A stretch of DNA of 64,000 nt from Planococcus kocurii (GTDB taxonomy: Bacteria > Bacillota > Bacilli > Bacillales_A > Planococcaceae). Shown here in pieces: positions 19,105 to 27,237 of the stretch (position 1 is the first letter of the stretch; each line of letters begins with the position of its first letter). The notes under the pieces were generated by a model. It was not told the DNA's origin and did no database searches. It saw only the letters and a program-made list of their open reading frames with translations. The position numbers and the translations under genes were made by a program. The stretch is from positions 496,001-560,000 of the forward strand of contig NZ_CP013661.2 in NCBI RefSeq assembly GCF_001465835.2. The letters run 5' to 3'.

Positions 19105-20547
19105 TTAGAAATAATTCATCGGATCCACTGCATTTGAGCGAGCCCCATTCCAAGAGCCAATATGGACTTCAAAATGAAGGTGAGGTCCGGTAGAACGTCC
19201 TGTGCTACCGACTAATCCTACATTTTGGCCTTGTGAGACTGCTTGACCAGCTGAAACGTTAATAGCGCTCATATGACCGTATACAGTTGCATACGATTGA
19301 CCATTGATTGAATGGGTCAAAATTACAACGTTACCGTAGCCGCCCATATTACCTGCAAAGGAAACATAACCGGATGCCGCGGCAGAAATTGGTGTGCCCG
19401 TTACATTGGCAATGTCCTGTCCGAGATGCGATTCAGCACCGTCGCCAATATCCCGTCCACCAAAGCCTGACGAGTATCGTCCAGAAACGGGTCTAATAAA
19501 CATCGCGCTAGATGAAGGTGCAGGTGCAGTTTCCACTTTTTCAGGCGCGCTCACAACCGGGCTTGATACTTTCGGCTTACTCGCTGTTTCAGCTTTGGCG
19601 CTAGTTTTAGCTTGTGCTTCACGCGCTGCTTGTGCACGTGCTTCTTCTTTTGCAGTAGCATCTGCTTGTGCTTGTGCTCTTGCTTGTGCTCTTGCTTGTG
19701 CTCTTGCTTCTGCTGCAGCTTTCTCAGCAGCTATTTTTCGTTGACGTTCTTCTTCTGCTTTTCTGGCAATTTCAGCTAAACGTGCTTGTTCGTTCATGAT
19801 TTGCTTTTCTAAATCAGCGCTAATTTCGATAGCTTCTGTGCGTTTATTTTCTAAACCGCCTTTTTCTGTTGCTAATCGTTGCTGTTCAGTTTCTAAGTTC
19901 CGAACAAAACCTGCTTGCTCTGTTTTTTTACTACCTAAAGATGCTTTTAACCCAACTAATTCCGAACGGTGTAATTCTTGTTCAGCTAGCTTGGATTCTA
20001 CTTGTTCTTTTTGTTCCGCTAGCAGTTCTTTATCTGCTGCTTGTTCGCGCATGATTTCTCGGTCTGCTTCGATCAATGTATTGACTGCAGAAAATCGATC
20101 AATAAAATCTACGAAACTGTTTGCGCCAAGTAGAACGTCCATGTAATCTACAGAGCCGCCACTCAATTGAATTGCACGCGCTCGTTCTTTCAATAACTGT
20201 GTGCGTTCCTCAATTTTTCGTTCCAGCTCTACAATTGATTTTTTTAGCTCATCAATTTCTATTTTCGTTTGATCAATTTCTGCTTGGACATTGTTAATGT
20301 TTGCTTCTGTATCATTGATTTGCGTATTCAAATCTGCAATTTTTGATGCAAGCTGCTCTAGCTTTGATACATTTTGAGTGATTTGCCCTGCTTTTTCATT
20401 AATACCTGCATTCAATTCACTTTGTTGTTGTTGTGTTTCTTGCTGTTTTTGCTCTAATTCACTTAGTGTATCCGCGTTAGCTGTTGGTATCAATATTGAT
20501 AAGGCTAATACAGAGGATAAACTAGTTACCATCCATTTTGAAATCAC
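19105..20547 (-). CDS. Secreted coiled-coil peptidoglycan hydrolase (M23/LytM)
   Basis: 480 residues. Signal peptide with a likely cut after TANA near residue 25, a long coiled coil (about 26-260), an Ala/Arg/Gln-rich linker (about 260-330) with repeated AQAR units, and a C-terminal M23 zinc endopeptidase. The zinc ligands are visible in ESHLGQDIA and GPHLHFEVH. The layout matches EnvC/PcsB-type cell-wall hydrolases that act at septation. GTG start with GAGGGG. Monocistronic, with a terminator. Confidence 0.88.
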   Translation of the reverse strand: MISKWMVTSLSSVLALSILIPTANADTLSELEQKQQETQQQQSELNAGINEKAGQITQNVSKLEQLASKIADLNTQINDTEANINNVQAEIDQTKIEIDELKKSIVELERKIEERTQLLKERARAIQLSGGSVDYMDVLLGANSFVDFIDRFSAVNTLIEADREIMREQAADKELLAEQKEQVESKLAEQELHRSELVGLKASLGSKKTEQAGFVRNLETEQQRLATEKGGLENKRTEAIEISADLEKQIMNEQARLAEIARKAEEERQRKIAAEKAAAEARAQARAQARAQAQADATAKEEARAQAAREAQAKTSAKAETASKPKVSSPVVSAPEKVETAPAPSSSAMFIRPVSGRYSSGFGGRDIGDGAESHLGQDIANVTGTPISAAASGYVSFAGNMGGYGNVVILTHSINGQSYATVYGHMSAINVSAGQAVSQGQNVGLVGSTGRSTGPHLHFEVHIGSWNGARSNAVDPMNYF

Positions 20548-20849
20548 GTGTTTAATCCCCTCTCGAATCTTTCTAATGTTTTAATCTCTGTATGTCTTAT
20601 GTATATAAGTGTAAATCGTATAGGTTTCTTCGAAAATTGCGACTCGCTCAGTATACCAGCTAGGAACCTCTATACTGTTACAGCAATATTTCTTTTTCTT
20701 CTAATAATGAAATATTTTTGTAATATATTAGAAATTATAATAATCAGAATTTTACACCTGCTTAAAACTACTTATTGTTTTACACTAGTTGTTCGAGATA
20801 AAAAGAATTTCAAAGTTTCTTTACCGTACTATTAACATGAACTAATAAG
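20548..20849. other. Non-coding gap upstream of the M23 gene
   Basis: About 300 bp of AT-rich DNA that must carry the leftward promoter for the M23 gene. I see no convincing gene or structured RNA; the one frame present has no ribosome binding site. Confidence 0.4.
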
Positions 20850-20878
20850 AAAAGAAGCTCTGATTAGAGCTCCTTCTT
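20850..20878 (-). terminator. Terminator after msrA
   Basis: AGAAGCTCT/AGAGCTCCTTCT hairpin with a GATT loop, 24 bp from the msrA stop. Confidence 0.7.
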
Positions 20879-20901
20879 GTTCCGTAATAAGCGATAGTTT
20901 C

Positions 20902-21372
20902 TTACTTATATTTGCTCAAAAGTTCTTCAGGAATATGACAGTAATCATCTGGGCATCTGGTCAACCGATCTTGATGTTCTTCTGCACTTTTTACGTAGTT
21001 TGTAAGCGCCCGTACCTCAACTACGATAAGGTCGTAATCGCTTCTCTCGCGAAGAAATGCCTCTGCTTCTTCTAAGTGCTGAGGCTTTTCACTGTATACA
21101 CCCGTTCTGTATTTCTCACCAATGTCCTGCCCTTGTTTGTTTAAACTGTATGGATCGATAATTTCAAATAAATAGCCCATTAATTCTTGGCATGTCACAA
21201 TGGCTGGATCAAATGCTGTCTTCACACATTCGGCGTAGCCATCGTAATCTCCTTCACGTGTAGGACTTGTTCCGTTAGCCCTTCCCGCTTCTGTAAATAT
21301 GACACCAGGCAAAGTTTTAATAAAAGCTTCTACTCCCCATAAACATCCACCCGCAATATATAACACTTCCAT
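20902..21372 (-). CDS. msrA: Peptide methionine (S)-S-oxide reductase MsrA-like
   Basis: 156 residues of the MsrA fold. The catalytic Cys lies in GGCLWGVE near residue 10, with Leu where most MsrA have Phe (GCFWG). Later cysteines in DRLTRCPDDYC could resolve the disulfide. It repairs methionine sulfoxide in proteins. ATG start with AGGAGG. It is the last core-like gene before the accessory region, and the first dif-like site lies about 65 bp upstream of its start. Confidence 0.85.
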   Translation of the reverse strand: MEVLYIAGGCLWGVEAFIKTLPGVIFTEAGRANGTSPTREGDYDGYAECVKTAFDPAIVTCQELMGYLFEIIDPYSLNKQGQDIGEKYRTGVYSEKPQHLEEAEAFLRERSDYDLIVVEVRALTNYVKSAEEHQDRLTRCPDDYCHIPEELLSKYK

Positions 21373-21435
21373 GTTGTACCTCCTAGTAGTTTTTAATATA
21401 ACTTCGATTGTTCCAATAACATAAGCGAAAAAAAT

Positions 21436-21463
21436 GATTCTGTTAATGGATCATATGTAAACT
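21436..21463 (+). repeat. dif-like site D1
   Basis: Left arm GATTCTGTTAA, centre TGGATC, right arm ATATGTAAACT. The right arm matches the Bacillus dif right arm (recalled) at 10 of 11 bases and is identical to that of D4. It lies between msrA and the GNAT gene. Confidence 0.5.
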
Positions 21464-21480
21464 CAATGAAACAGGTTAAA

Positions 21481-22050
21481 TTATATGATAGCGCTTAGTT
21501 TCTCCCATTCTTCTCTCAATATACCCATTTTGATGGCATCAAAATACTGTCCTTCTACTGTTCGGGCATTTCTAATACGCGCCTCTATAATCATCCCCAT
21601 TCGTTCGGCCACTATTATCATTCGTTCGTTTCCGGACCAGGTTGACATTCCCAATCTATGTAATTCTGTTGATTCAAAAAGAAAATCAATCCAGAGTTTG
21701 TAAGCTTCCGAACCATATCCACCATTCCAATAGTCTTTATCGTAAATCACAATTCCGGTCTCGAGCCAGTTTGTATTCTTATCTATCCAGTAGGCACCCA
21801 CATAGCCAATCACTTTTCCCTCAGCTCTTATCACAAGAGAAGCTGGAACTCCTGTTGCAATCTCTTCTTCATTTAGCCAGTGTTTGCGATGTTCTTCCTT
21901 TGTTATTCGCTTTTCGGGTATGTAAGGTCCATTCCATTTTTTCGCTTCTTGTTCCTTTTCTTCAAATCTCCAAAAATACAAATCATCCAAGTTTGCTTCC
22001 CTATTTCCTATTAATTCAACTTTTCTTCCAATTATCTTTATCATAGTCAT
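21481..22050 (-). CDS. GNAT acetyltransferase, RimJ/RimL type
   Basis: 189 residues. The GNAT acetyl-CoA site appears as WNGGYGSEAYKLWIDF near residue 120, preceded by the beta-bulge region LETGIVIYDKDYW, with EARIRNARTVEGQYFD toward the C-terminus as in RimJ/RimL relatives. It may acetylate a small molecule or a protein N-terminus. ATG start with AGAGAGG. It sits in the first dif-like block beside a broken phosphotransferase gene. Confidence 0.8.
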   Translation of the reverse strand: MTMIKIIGRKVELIGNREANLDDLYFWRFEEKEQEAKKWNGPYIPEKRITKEEHRKHWLNEEEIATGVPASLVIRAEGKVIGYVGAYWIDKNTNWLETGIVIYDKDYWNGGYGSEAYKLWIDFLFESTELHRLGMSTWSGNERMIIVAERMGMIIEARIRNARTVEGQYFDAIKMGILREEWEKLSAII

Positions 22051-22116
22051 GGTTCAGCCTCTCTTCCTGTAATCATATGTCCATTTTGTTAGCCCTTTCA
22101 AATAGAATTGAACTGT

Positions 22117-22422
22117 TTACTTTCTATTTAAGAAGTTATATTTAACTCCCTTTATTGCATTAATTTCAGACAAATACTCATAAGCAGCAAGAAGCAATAA
22201 TGGCTTTTTGGTTTTTAGAATCTCTACTGTTTTTCCTTCGTCCTCGATTCTAGACATTAGTCTATCTGACTTGGGGAACTTGAAGACGATTTCTTCATTT
22301 ACTATTAAAATATCATTATCCCAACCCGTGCTATTTGTTTGCACTTTATTTAGTGGTAAATCCGGAAACCTATTTTCTACAAAACTAACATGTCTTCCTT
22401 GGTCATAAGCGTCTTCCTCCAT
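22117..22422 (-). pseudogene. Truncated aminoglycoside-type phosphotransferase (N-terminal fragment)
   Basis: About 101 residues from ATG 22422 with AGGGGATT upstream. GWDNDILIVNEEIVFKFPK is the N-lobe start of an APH/ChoK-type kinase, and EGKTVEILKTKKP continues in register, but the frame ends at about one third of normal length. The catalytic HGD and metal-binding DF/GD motifs are missing. It is therefore a remnant of a resistance-type kinase gene. Confidence 0.75.
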
Positions 22423-22431
22423 ATTTAATCC

Positions 22432-22459
22432 CCTTCTGATAATCCACAATTTGTAAACC
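22432..22459 (+). repeat. dif-like site D2
   Basis: Left arm CCTTCTGATAA, centre TCCACA, right arm ATTTGTAAACC. It agrees with D4 at 21 of 28 positions and lies exactly between the kinase remnant and the ANT-like gene. Confidence 0.55.
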
Positions 22460-22506
22460 ACTTAACCGACTTCTGCTGTCATTTCCGGCTTCTTATTGCT
22501 GAAAAA

Positions 22507-23268
22507 TCAAATGGGAAGCTCCTTTAACCGATAGTCCAGTCCCATATTGTTATACCACTCATTTAGGCCGGTCCATAAATCTTCACAAAGGGAATAAAAT
22601 TTTTCTTTGTCTTGCAGCTGCCCTTCCGTGATGAAATCCAAGAGTTTTTTGTATCCTGAAGGAATGGATTCCAGTTCCACCGATTCTTTAAATGTTCTGG
22701 CTCTTGTAGTGTAAAACGTCTTATTTGCAAGCCCAATCAGTTTCGCACTTTGCCAGAGCAAATCTCTGGCACCTATATCTAGATAATTTAAGTTGCCATT
22801 GCTGTAATTATTTCTTATTTTCGCAATGGTTTCATAAGGCTCCCAGACCATGAACTCTTGCATAATATCTCGCCTATTAGCATCCAATGCTTCAAAAGGA
22901 AGGTCTTTGACTTGCTCGAATAAATGAGTTGGATCATGAATCGAAAGAATATGAATAAACACACCGGCCTTAATCGCCCATGAATCGTCCACTTCTTTTG
23001 CTTGTTCGATAAATGTACGATGGTCTTTTGTACTGAGTTCGATTTTGAATTTGTCGTAGATAAATTCAAGGCTCTTTAACTGATTGGCATCTTTTGTAGT
23101 GACATGCAATTCGATGTCTGAAAACGGTCCATCCGTTTTTAAAGCGATAGATCCATAAGCACCGATAGCCAATATGGCATCCCCGTGTGCATCGAGCAGT
23201 CTCTCTTTTATCGTGTGTATCATTTCTAACTTTTCTTTTCTCGTCGTTGAAACCGGATAGGCTAGCAT
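22507..23268 (-). CDS. ANT(4')-like aminoglycoside nucleotidyltransferase
   Basis: 253 residues, the same length as the kanamycin nucleotidyltransferase AadD/ANT(4')-Ia. The nucleotidyltransferase motif is IGAYGSIALKTDGPFSDIE near residue 36, with the paired acidic metal ligands in SDIE. LIGLANKTFYTTRA and SIPSGYKKLLDF align with AadD segments LIGLHHRICYTTSA and DLPSGYDHLCQF recalled from the family. It would adenylylate aminoglycosides in the cytosol; actual resistance is not shown. ATG start with AAAGGA. Flanked by D2. Confidence 0.78.
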   Translation of the reverse strand: MLAYPVSTTRKEKLEMIHTIKERLLDAHGDAILAIGAYGSIALKTDGPFSDIELHVTTKDANQLKSLEFIYDKFKIELSTKDHRTFIEQAKEVDDSWAIKAGVFIHILSIHDPTHLFEQVKDLPFEALDANRRDIMQEFMVWEPYETIAKIRNNYSNGNLNYLDIGARDLLWQSAKLIGLANKTFYTTRARTFKESVELESIPSGYKKLLDFITEGQLQDKEKFYSLCEDLWTGLNEWYNNMGLDYRLKELPI

Positions 23269-23399
23269 GTCTAAATCCTTTCATACACCTTACCCGCAAC
23301 GAAAAGAACATGCTAAGGCCTCTTGAAAAAATGGCGTAGTTTCTATCTACTATATCCAAAATTTTCTTTTAACGCCATTTATTTTCTGTTAATTTCACG

Positions 23400-23405
23400 T
23401 ATAAT
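23400..23405 (+). promoter_or_regulatory. Likely -10 element of the efflux gene leader
   Basis: A perfect TATAAT precedes the leader peptide and MFS gene by about 70 and 145 bp. The -35 hexamer is weak, so only the -10 is called. Confidence 0.45.
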
Positions 23406-23436
23406 AGGAATAATCAAATTTCTCGATAAATCGAAA

Positions 23437-23541
23437 TCCCCCAAGATTTATCTTCAATCGGAAAGGAACTGCTGATATGATAATTAGTCCAATTTGATCC
23501 CCCTTCAATAGAAATCATTTAAGAAATGAACTCTTGGGGGA
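23437..23541 (+). promoter_or_regulatory. Leader with Shine-Dalgarno sequestering pair
   Basis: TCCCCCAAGA (23437-23446) is a perfect 10-bp complement of TCTTGGGGGA (23532-23541), which contains the Shine-Dalgarno of the MFS gene. A second C-run, TCCCCC (23498-23503), could compete for it. The leader peptide frame lies between them. The layout is that of translational attenuation as known for erm and cat genes; the mechanism here is inferred. Confidence 0.6.
23477..23497 (+). CDS. Leader peptide MIISPI
   Basis: Six codons and a TGA, with GGAAAGGA 9 bp upstream of ATG. It ends just before the second C-run of the leader. Ribosome stalling here could expose the Shine-Dalgarno of the downstream efflux gene. 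Confidence 0.5.
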   Translation: MIISPI

Positions 23542-23549
23542 ACTTATTC

Positions 23550-24749
23550 ATGAAACTGAATCGAAATTTCAACTTATTGCTGACCGGGCAATCGCTTGCC
23601 AACATCGGCGATGTCTTGTACATTGTCAGCATCATTTACATGATTTTCGAATTGACCGGATCAGCCACTGCGGCTGCTTTTGTCCCGTTTACCATCACCA
23701 GTTCGATGTTCATCTCGAACACCTTAACACCTTTGTTGATGCAACGCTTCAACCTGAAATGGCTGTTGGCAGGTTCGCAGATGGGCAAAACGGTGTTGCT
23801 AATCGGACTGGCATTCTTTCTGCCGCAACTCTCGCTGGCCAATTTTTACGGACTGTTTTTGCTTATCAGCCTAGTCGCCTTACTGGACGGCTGTGCCAAT
23901 CCCGTAACCCAATCGCTCATTCCGAATTACGTGAAAAGCGAACAGTTGCTAAAAACAAATGGCCTTATGGAAACTGTTACCCAACTAATCCAAACCGCCA
24001 TGTGGTTTGTCGGTAGCTCCTTGTTGATTTGGCTCTCTGCAAATGAATTGGTCTGGTTAACAGCCGGCTTATTTTTGGTCTCGAGTCTGCTATTGAGCTT
24101 TTTGGAGAGGGTCTACTTTACGCCATCGAAGGCGCAAGGAAAGTGGGAACAAATTACAGAAGGCTGGCAAACGGTCTCCAATTCGCCTGTACTCAAGCGA
24201 ATTGTCTGGATGGATGTCCTGGAGACGATAGCTGGGACGGTGTGGATTGCGGCGATTCTCTATGTTTTTGTCAGTGATGCCTTATTAGTAGATGAAAAAT
24301 GGTGGGGGTTCATCAATGGCGCATTTTTTTTAGGATTGATCGCTGGCAGCTTGTTCTGTCTGCGGTTTTCAGATTGGATCGAACAAAAGCTCAGCCAGTT
24401 TATTTTCCTTGGTGCAATCTCCAGCAGCTTGGTCACCATCTTCTTTGGCTTGACGAACCTTCCGATGCTTGCGCTGCTTTTTTCCTTTTTGGTTGGGGTT
24501 TTTGGTCAGATTAAAAATATTCCGCAACAGACGGTAGTTCAGACAAGTGTTCCCAAAGCACAATTGCCAACCGTATTTACTACACTCGGCGCAATTGGTA
24601 CCGGAACCTTTGGCATTGCTTCCCTTTTGATGGGTGTTCTGGCAGACGCATTTGGCATTCGCGGGGTATTCATTTTGTCTGGAATTTTATTGAGCATCGT
24701 CAGCTTGATTGCTTATAAAGGCAGAGTCTTACTATGGCGAACAGTATAA
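23550..24749 (+). CDS. MFS drug efflux transporter (macrolide-efflux type)
   Basis: 399 residues from ATG 23550, chosen because TTGGGGGAA is correctly spaced, whereas the upstream ATG has no binding site. About 12 hydrophobic segments. The N-terminus LLLTGQSLANIGDVLYIVSI fits MefA/YfiS-like exporters. Drug specificity is unknown. Its 3' end overlaps the next small frame by 41 bp. GC content and codon use look richer than in the 28-37 kb genes, suggesting a separate origin. Confidence 0.8.
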   Translation: MKLNRNFNLLLTGQSLANIGDVLYIVSIIYMIFELTGSATAAAFVPFTITSSMFISNTLTPLLMQRFNLKWLLAGSQMGKTVLLIGLAFFLPQLSLANFYGLFLLISLVALLDGCANPVTQSLIPNYVKSEQLLKTNGLMETVTQLIQTAMWFVGSSLLIWLSANELVWLTAGLFLVSSLLLSFLERVYFTPSKAQGKWEQITEGWQTVSNSPVLKRIVWMDVLETIAGTVWIAAILYVFVSDALLVDEKWWGFINGAFFLGLIAGSLFCLRFSDWIEQKLSQFIFLGAISSSLVTIFFGLTNLPMLALLFSFLVGVFGQIKNIPQQTVVQTSVPKAQLPTVFTTLGAIGTGTFGIASLLMGVLADAFGIRGVFILSGILLSIVSLIAYKGRVLLWRTV

Positions 24750-24903
24750 GCTTTTAATAGAAGAACTTTACGATCAGCTGGCTGATTTGATGGCTGAAAA
24801 ACGGCTACTGACAGAAAATATCTCTACTTTTTCAGTCGTGGAAGTCCGCGGAGCCATCGCAACTGCCTCCCCTGTCATTGATGAAGGAGACGGGTGGGAA
24901 TAA
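24709..24903 (+). CDS. Small protein upstream of RelE-like toxin, possible antitoxin
   Basis: 64 residues if started at TTG 24709; the true start is uncertain because the frame begins inside the MFS gene. The middle is helical and charged (EELYDQLADLMAEKRLL), and the C-terminus ends SPVIDEGDGWE. It stops 3 bp before the toxin start, the classic antitoxin position. No DNA-binding domain is obvious, and it may have lost its N-terminus at a junction with the MFS gene. Confidence 0.5.
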   Translation: MLIKAESYYGEQYKLLIEELYDQLADLMAEKRLLTENISTFSVVEVRGAIATASPVIDEGDGWE

Positions 24904-24906
24904 CCG

Positions 24907-25191
24907 TTGTATCAGCTTGAATGGACACAGTATTCAACGGAAGATTATGAACAGCTTGATGGCAGCCAAAAGATTTTCGTCCATAAAGCGCTGGACCGAA
25001 TCAAATTGAGAGTTATGGAAGCGGGCCAATCCCTTCACGGCAACTTGGCGCAATGCAACAAGCTGAAAAACAAGAAGATGGGCCTGCGGATTATTTTCAG
25101 AGAAGCCGAGGCGACCATCCAAATAATTCAGATTGTAGCTATTGGAAAACGCGATAAAGAAAAAATTATAAAATGGCTGAAGAGTGATTAA
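24907..25191 (+). CDS. RelE/ParE-family toxin
   Basis: 94 residues with the RelE/ParE fold pattern: N-terminal strand and helices (YSTEDYEQLDGSQKIFVHKALDRI), then GNLAQCNKLKNKKMGLRIIFRE and the final strand IIQIVAIGKRDKEKIIKWLK, which matches the family's VLAIGKRxxxxVY ending. Likely an mRNA interferase. TTG start immediately after the putative antitoxin stop, with G-rich sequence before it. Followed by a strong terminator and then site D3. Confidence 0.75.
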   Translation: MYQLEWTQYSTEDYEQLDGSQKIFVHKALDRIKLRVMEAGQSLHGNLAQCNKLKNKKMGLRIIFREAEATIQIIQIVAIGKRDKEKIIKWLKSD

Positions 25192-25222
25192 GCTAATTGA
25201 AATGAAGAACAAGTTTTCCCGA

Positions 25223-25283
25223 CTAAAAAGAGTCCGACAAAGCGAACACTTTAGAAGTGCTCGCTTTGCCGGACTCTTATTTT
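25223..25283 (+). terminator. Terminator after the toxin gene
   Basis: AAAAAGAGTCCG...CGGACTCTTATTTT with an inner AAAGCGA/TCGCTTT pair forms a long hairpin ending in a T-rich stretch. Confidence 0.85.
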
Positions 25284-25318
25284 GTTGAACCAAATTATTC
25301 TCTATTTTGATGACTACA

Positions 25319-25347
25319 ACTTCTGATAATCTGATGATACGTAAACT
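25319..25347 (+). repeat. dif-like site D3
   Basis: Left arm ACTTCTGATAA, centre TCTGATG (7 bp), right arm ATACGTAAACT. The arms match dif at about 8 and 9 of 11 bases. It closes the block that contains the ANT, MFS and toxin genes. Confidence 0.55.
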
Positions 25348-25427
25348 AGACTATCTTTATAAAGTTGATTTTCTTCTTGTAAAACTGATTCTGATTTACA
25401 TACATATATGAACCAAGCCTATAGATA

Positions 25428-26198
25428 TTAACTTCTCAGCCCACGGCCTTTTTCGATCAGATACCAATTGAGTCCATAAAGTAAAACCACAAAAATAATC
25501 GAAATGAGAACAGAGAATAGAATCGGTACATCGATTACACCGAGGATCCCGAATCGAAATCCAGAAATCATATAAACAATCGGGTTGAACTTTGATACAA
25601 ACTGCCAAAATGGAGGCAACATCGAGATGGCAAAAAATACACCACCTAAGTAAGTTAATGGCTGAAGAACAAAAGTAGGAACAATAGACACATCGTCAAA
25701 CGATTTTGCAAAAATGCCGTTCAACAGACCAGCCAAAGAGAACAAAATAGACGTCATTAAAAACGTTAATATGACAATACTCCAAGAATGGACTTGCAAC
25801 GGGACAAAAAGTAGCGAGATAATGGTGACCAGTACCCCTACCAGAGTACTTCTTCCTAGTCCTCCCATCACAAATCCCCAAATAATAATATGGGTCGGGA
25901 CGGGAGCGACCAATAGTTCTTCAATATTCTTTTGAAATTTTTGTGAGAAAAATGATGACGATACATTCGAGTAGGAACTGGTAATGACTGACATCATAAT
26001 CAATCCAGGAACAATAAACTCCATGTACGAAAATCCTTCCATTTCGCCAATCCTTTTGCCAATCAAATTCCCAAAGATGATAAAGTATAAGGAAGTCGTA
26101 ATAACAGGCGGAACCAATGTTTGGATCCAAATTCTAAGATAACGGTTCGTTTCTTTGACCGCCAAACCTTTTAATGCTACTAAATATAGTTTAAACAT
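25428..26198 (-). CDS. ABC-2 type transporter permease
   Basis: 256 residues with about six membrane helices in the ABC-2 arrangement. GLMMSVITSSYSNV-like and LTYLGGVFFAISMLPPFW segments resemble YadH/NodJ-type exporters. ATG start with GAGG. It lies 12 bp after the ATPase gene and forms the membrane half of the same exporter. Substrate unknown; drugs or lipids are possible. Confidence 0.85.
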   Translation of the reverse strand: MFKLYLVALKGLAVKETNRYLRIWIQTLVPPVITTSLYFIIFGNLIGKRIGEMEGFSYMEFIVPGLIMMSVITSSYSNVSSSFFSQKFQKNIEELLVAPVPTHIIIWGFVMGGLGRSTLVGVLVTIISLLFVPLQVHSWSIVILTFLMTSILFSLAGLLNGIFAKSFDDVSIVPTFVLQPLTYLGGVFFAISMLPPFWQFVSKFNPIVYMISGFRFGILGVIDVPILFSVLISIIFVVLLYGLNWYLIEKGRGLRS

Positions 26199-26210
26199 GT
26201 GAATCCTCCA

Positions 26211-27125
26211 CTACGCAGTTTCTTTTGTAAGTTTTAAAAATAACTCTTCTAATCGATTAGACTTATTACGCATCGACAACACTTTAATCCCTTGTTCGGT
26301 CAATTGGTTAAACAGTTCGTTGATCCCTTGATCACGCCCTACTTCCACAGAAAGGGATCCTTCATCCATAAGTTCACTCTTATAGCCTTTAATTACCGGA
26401 ATTTGTCCTGAAGATTCAATATCTAAAATAATTGTTTCAAACTGAAGCTTAGCAAGCAATGATTTCATACTTGTATCTTCAATCAGCTGCCCCTTTTGAA
26501 TAATACCAATATTGCGGCATAACATCTCCGCTTCTTCCAAATAATGTGTTGTCAAAATTATCGTCGTACCATTATCATTCAACTCTTTCAGAAACGTCCA
26601 CATCTCTCGTCTCAATTCAATGTCCACACCCGCCGTCGGCTCATCAAGAATAAGTAGACGCGGTTCATGCATCAAGGCGCGTGAAATCATCAATCGACGT
26701 TTCATCCCTCCGGAAAGCATCCGTGCCTGAACATTTTTTTTCTCCCATAAATCAGACTGCTTCAAGTACTTTTCGCTGCGCTCTAATGCTTCCTTCCTTG
26801 ATACGCCGTAATAACCTGCCTGGTTCACGACAATCTGTTGAACCGTTTCAAAAGGACTGAAGTTAAACTCCTGGGGGACCAAACCAATCTGCAGCTTCGC
26901 CTGCATTAACTGTGTGTCCATATCATAGCCGAAGACTTTGACATTTCCTGATGTCTTATTGACAAGGGATGTCACAATCCCGATGGTCGTAGATTTCCCA
27001 GCACCGTTAGGACCTAAAAGAGCGTAGAAGTCTCCTTCTTCTACTTTCAAATCGATGCCACGCAAAGCCTCAACGCCGCCAGTATAGACCTTTTTCAAGT
27101 CGTTTATTTCTAATGCATATGTCAT
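26211..27125 (-). CDS. ABC transporter ATP-binding protein
   Basis: 304 residues. Walker A GPNGAGKST near residue 37, signature LSGGMKRRL near residue 138, Walker B RLLILDEPTAGVD near residue 155 and the switch His in TTHYLEEAE. The C-terminal 80 residues form the extra domain of the DrrA/CcmA subfamily. ATG start with AGGAGATAA. First gene of a two-gene exporter operon with the permease. Confidence 0.9.
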   Translation of the reverse strand: MTYALEINDLKKVYTGGVEALRGIDLKVEEGDFYALLGPNGAGKSTTIGIVTSLVNKTSGNVKVFGYDMDTQLMQAKLQIGLVPQEFNFSPFETVQQIVVNQAGYYGVSRKEALERSEKYLKQSDLWEKKNVQARMLSGGMKRRLMISRALMHEPRLLILDEPTAGVDIELRREMWTFLKELNDNGTTIILTTHYLEEAEMLCRNIGIIQKGQLIEDTSMKSLLAKLQFETIILDIESSGQIPVIKGYKSELMDEGSLSVEVGRDQGINELFNQLTEQGIKVLSMRNKSNRLEELFLKLTKETA

Positions 27126-27237
27126 TCACTTTATCTCCTAACTATCTTTTTATTAGTTGTATTTAACTACCTAATTGCCAGTATGCCACTCCCTCATATT
27201 CGTAAAGATTTGTGTATACATTTTTTAAATGCGCCGG

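Noticed and set aside
19394..19744. 116-residue Ala/Cys-rich plus-strand frame
   Set aside because: It is the antisense of the Ala/Arg/Gln-rich linker of the M23 hydrolase and has no support of its own.
22107..22141. Inverted dif-like site
   Set aside because: The complement has ACTTCT and GTAAAC but the arms are about 5 bp too close, so the 11-6-11 layout fails.
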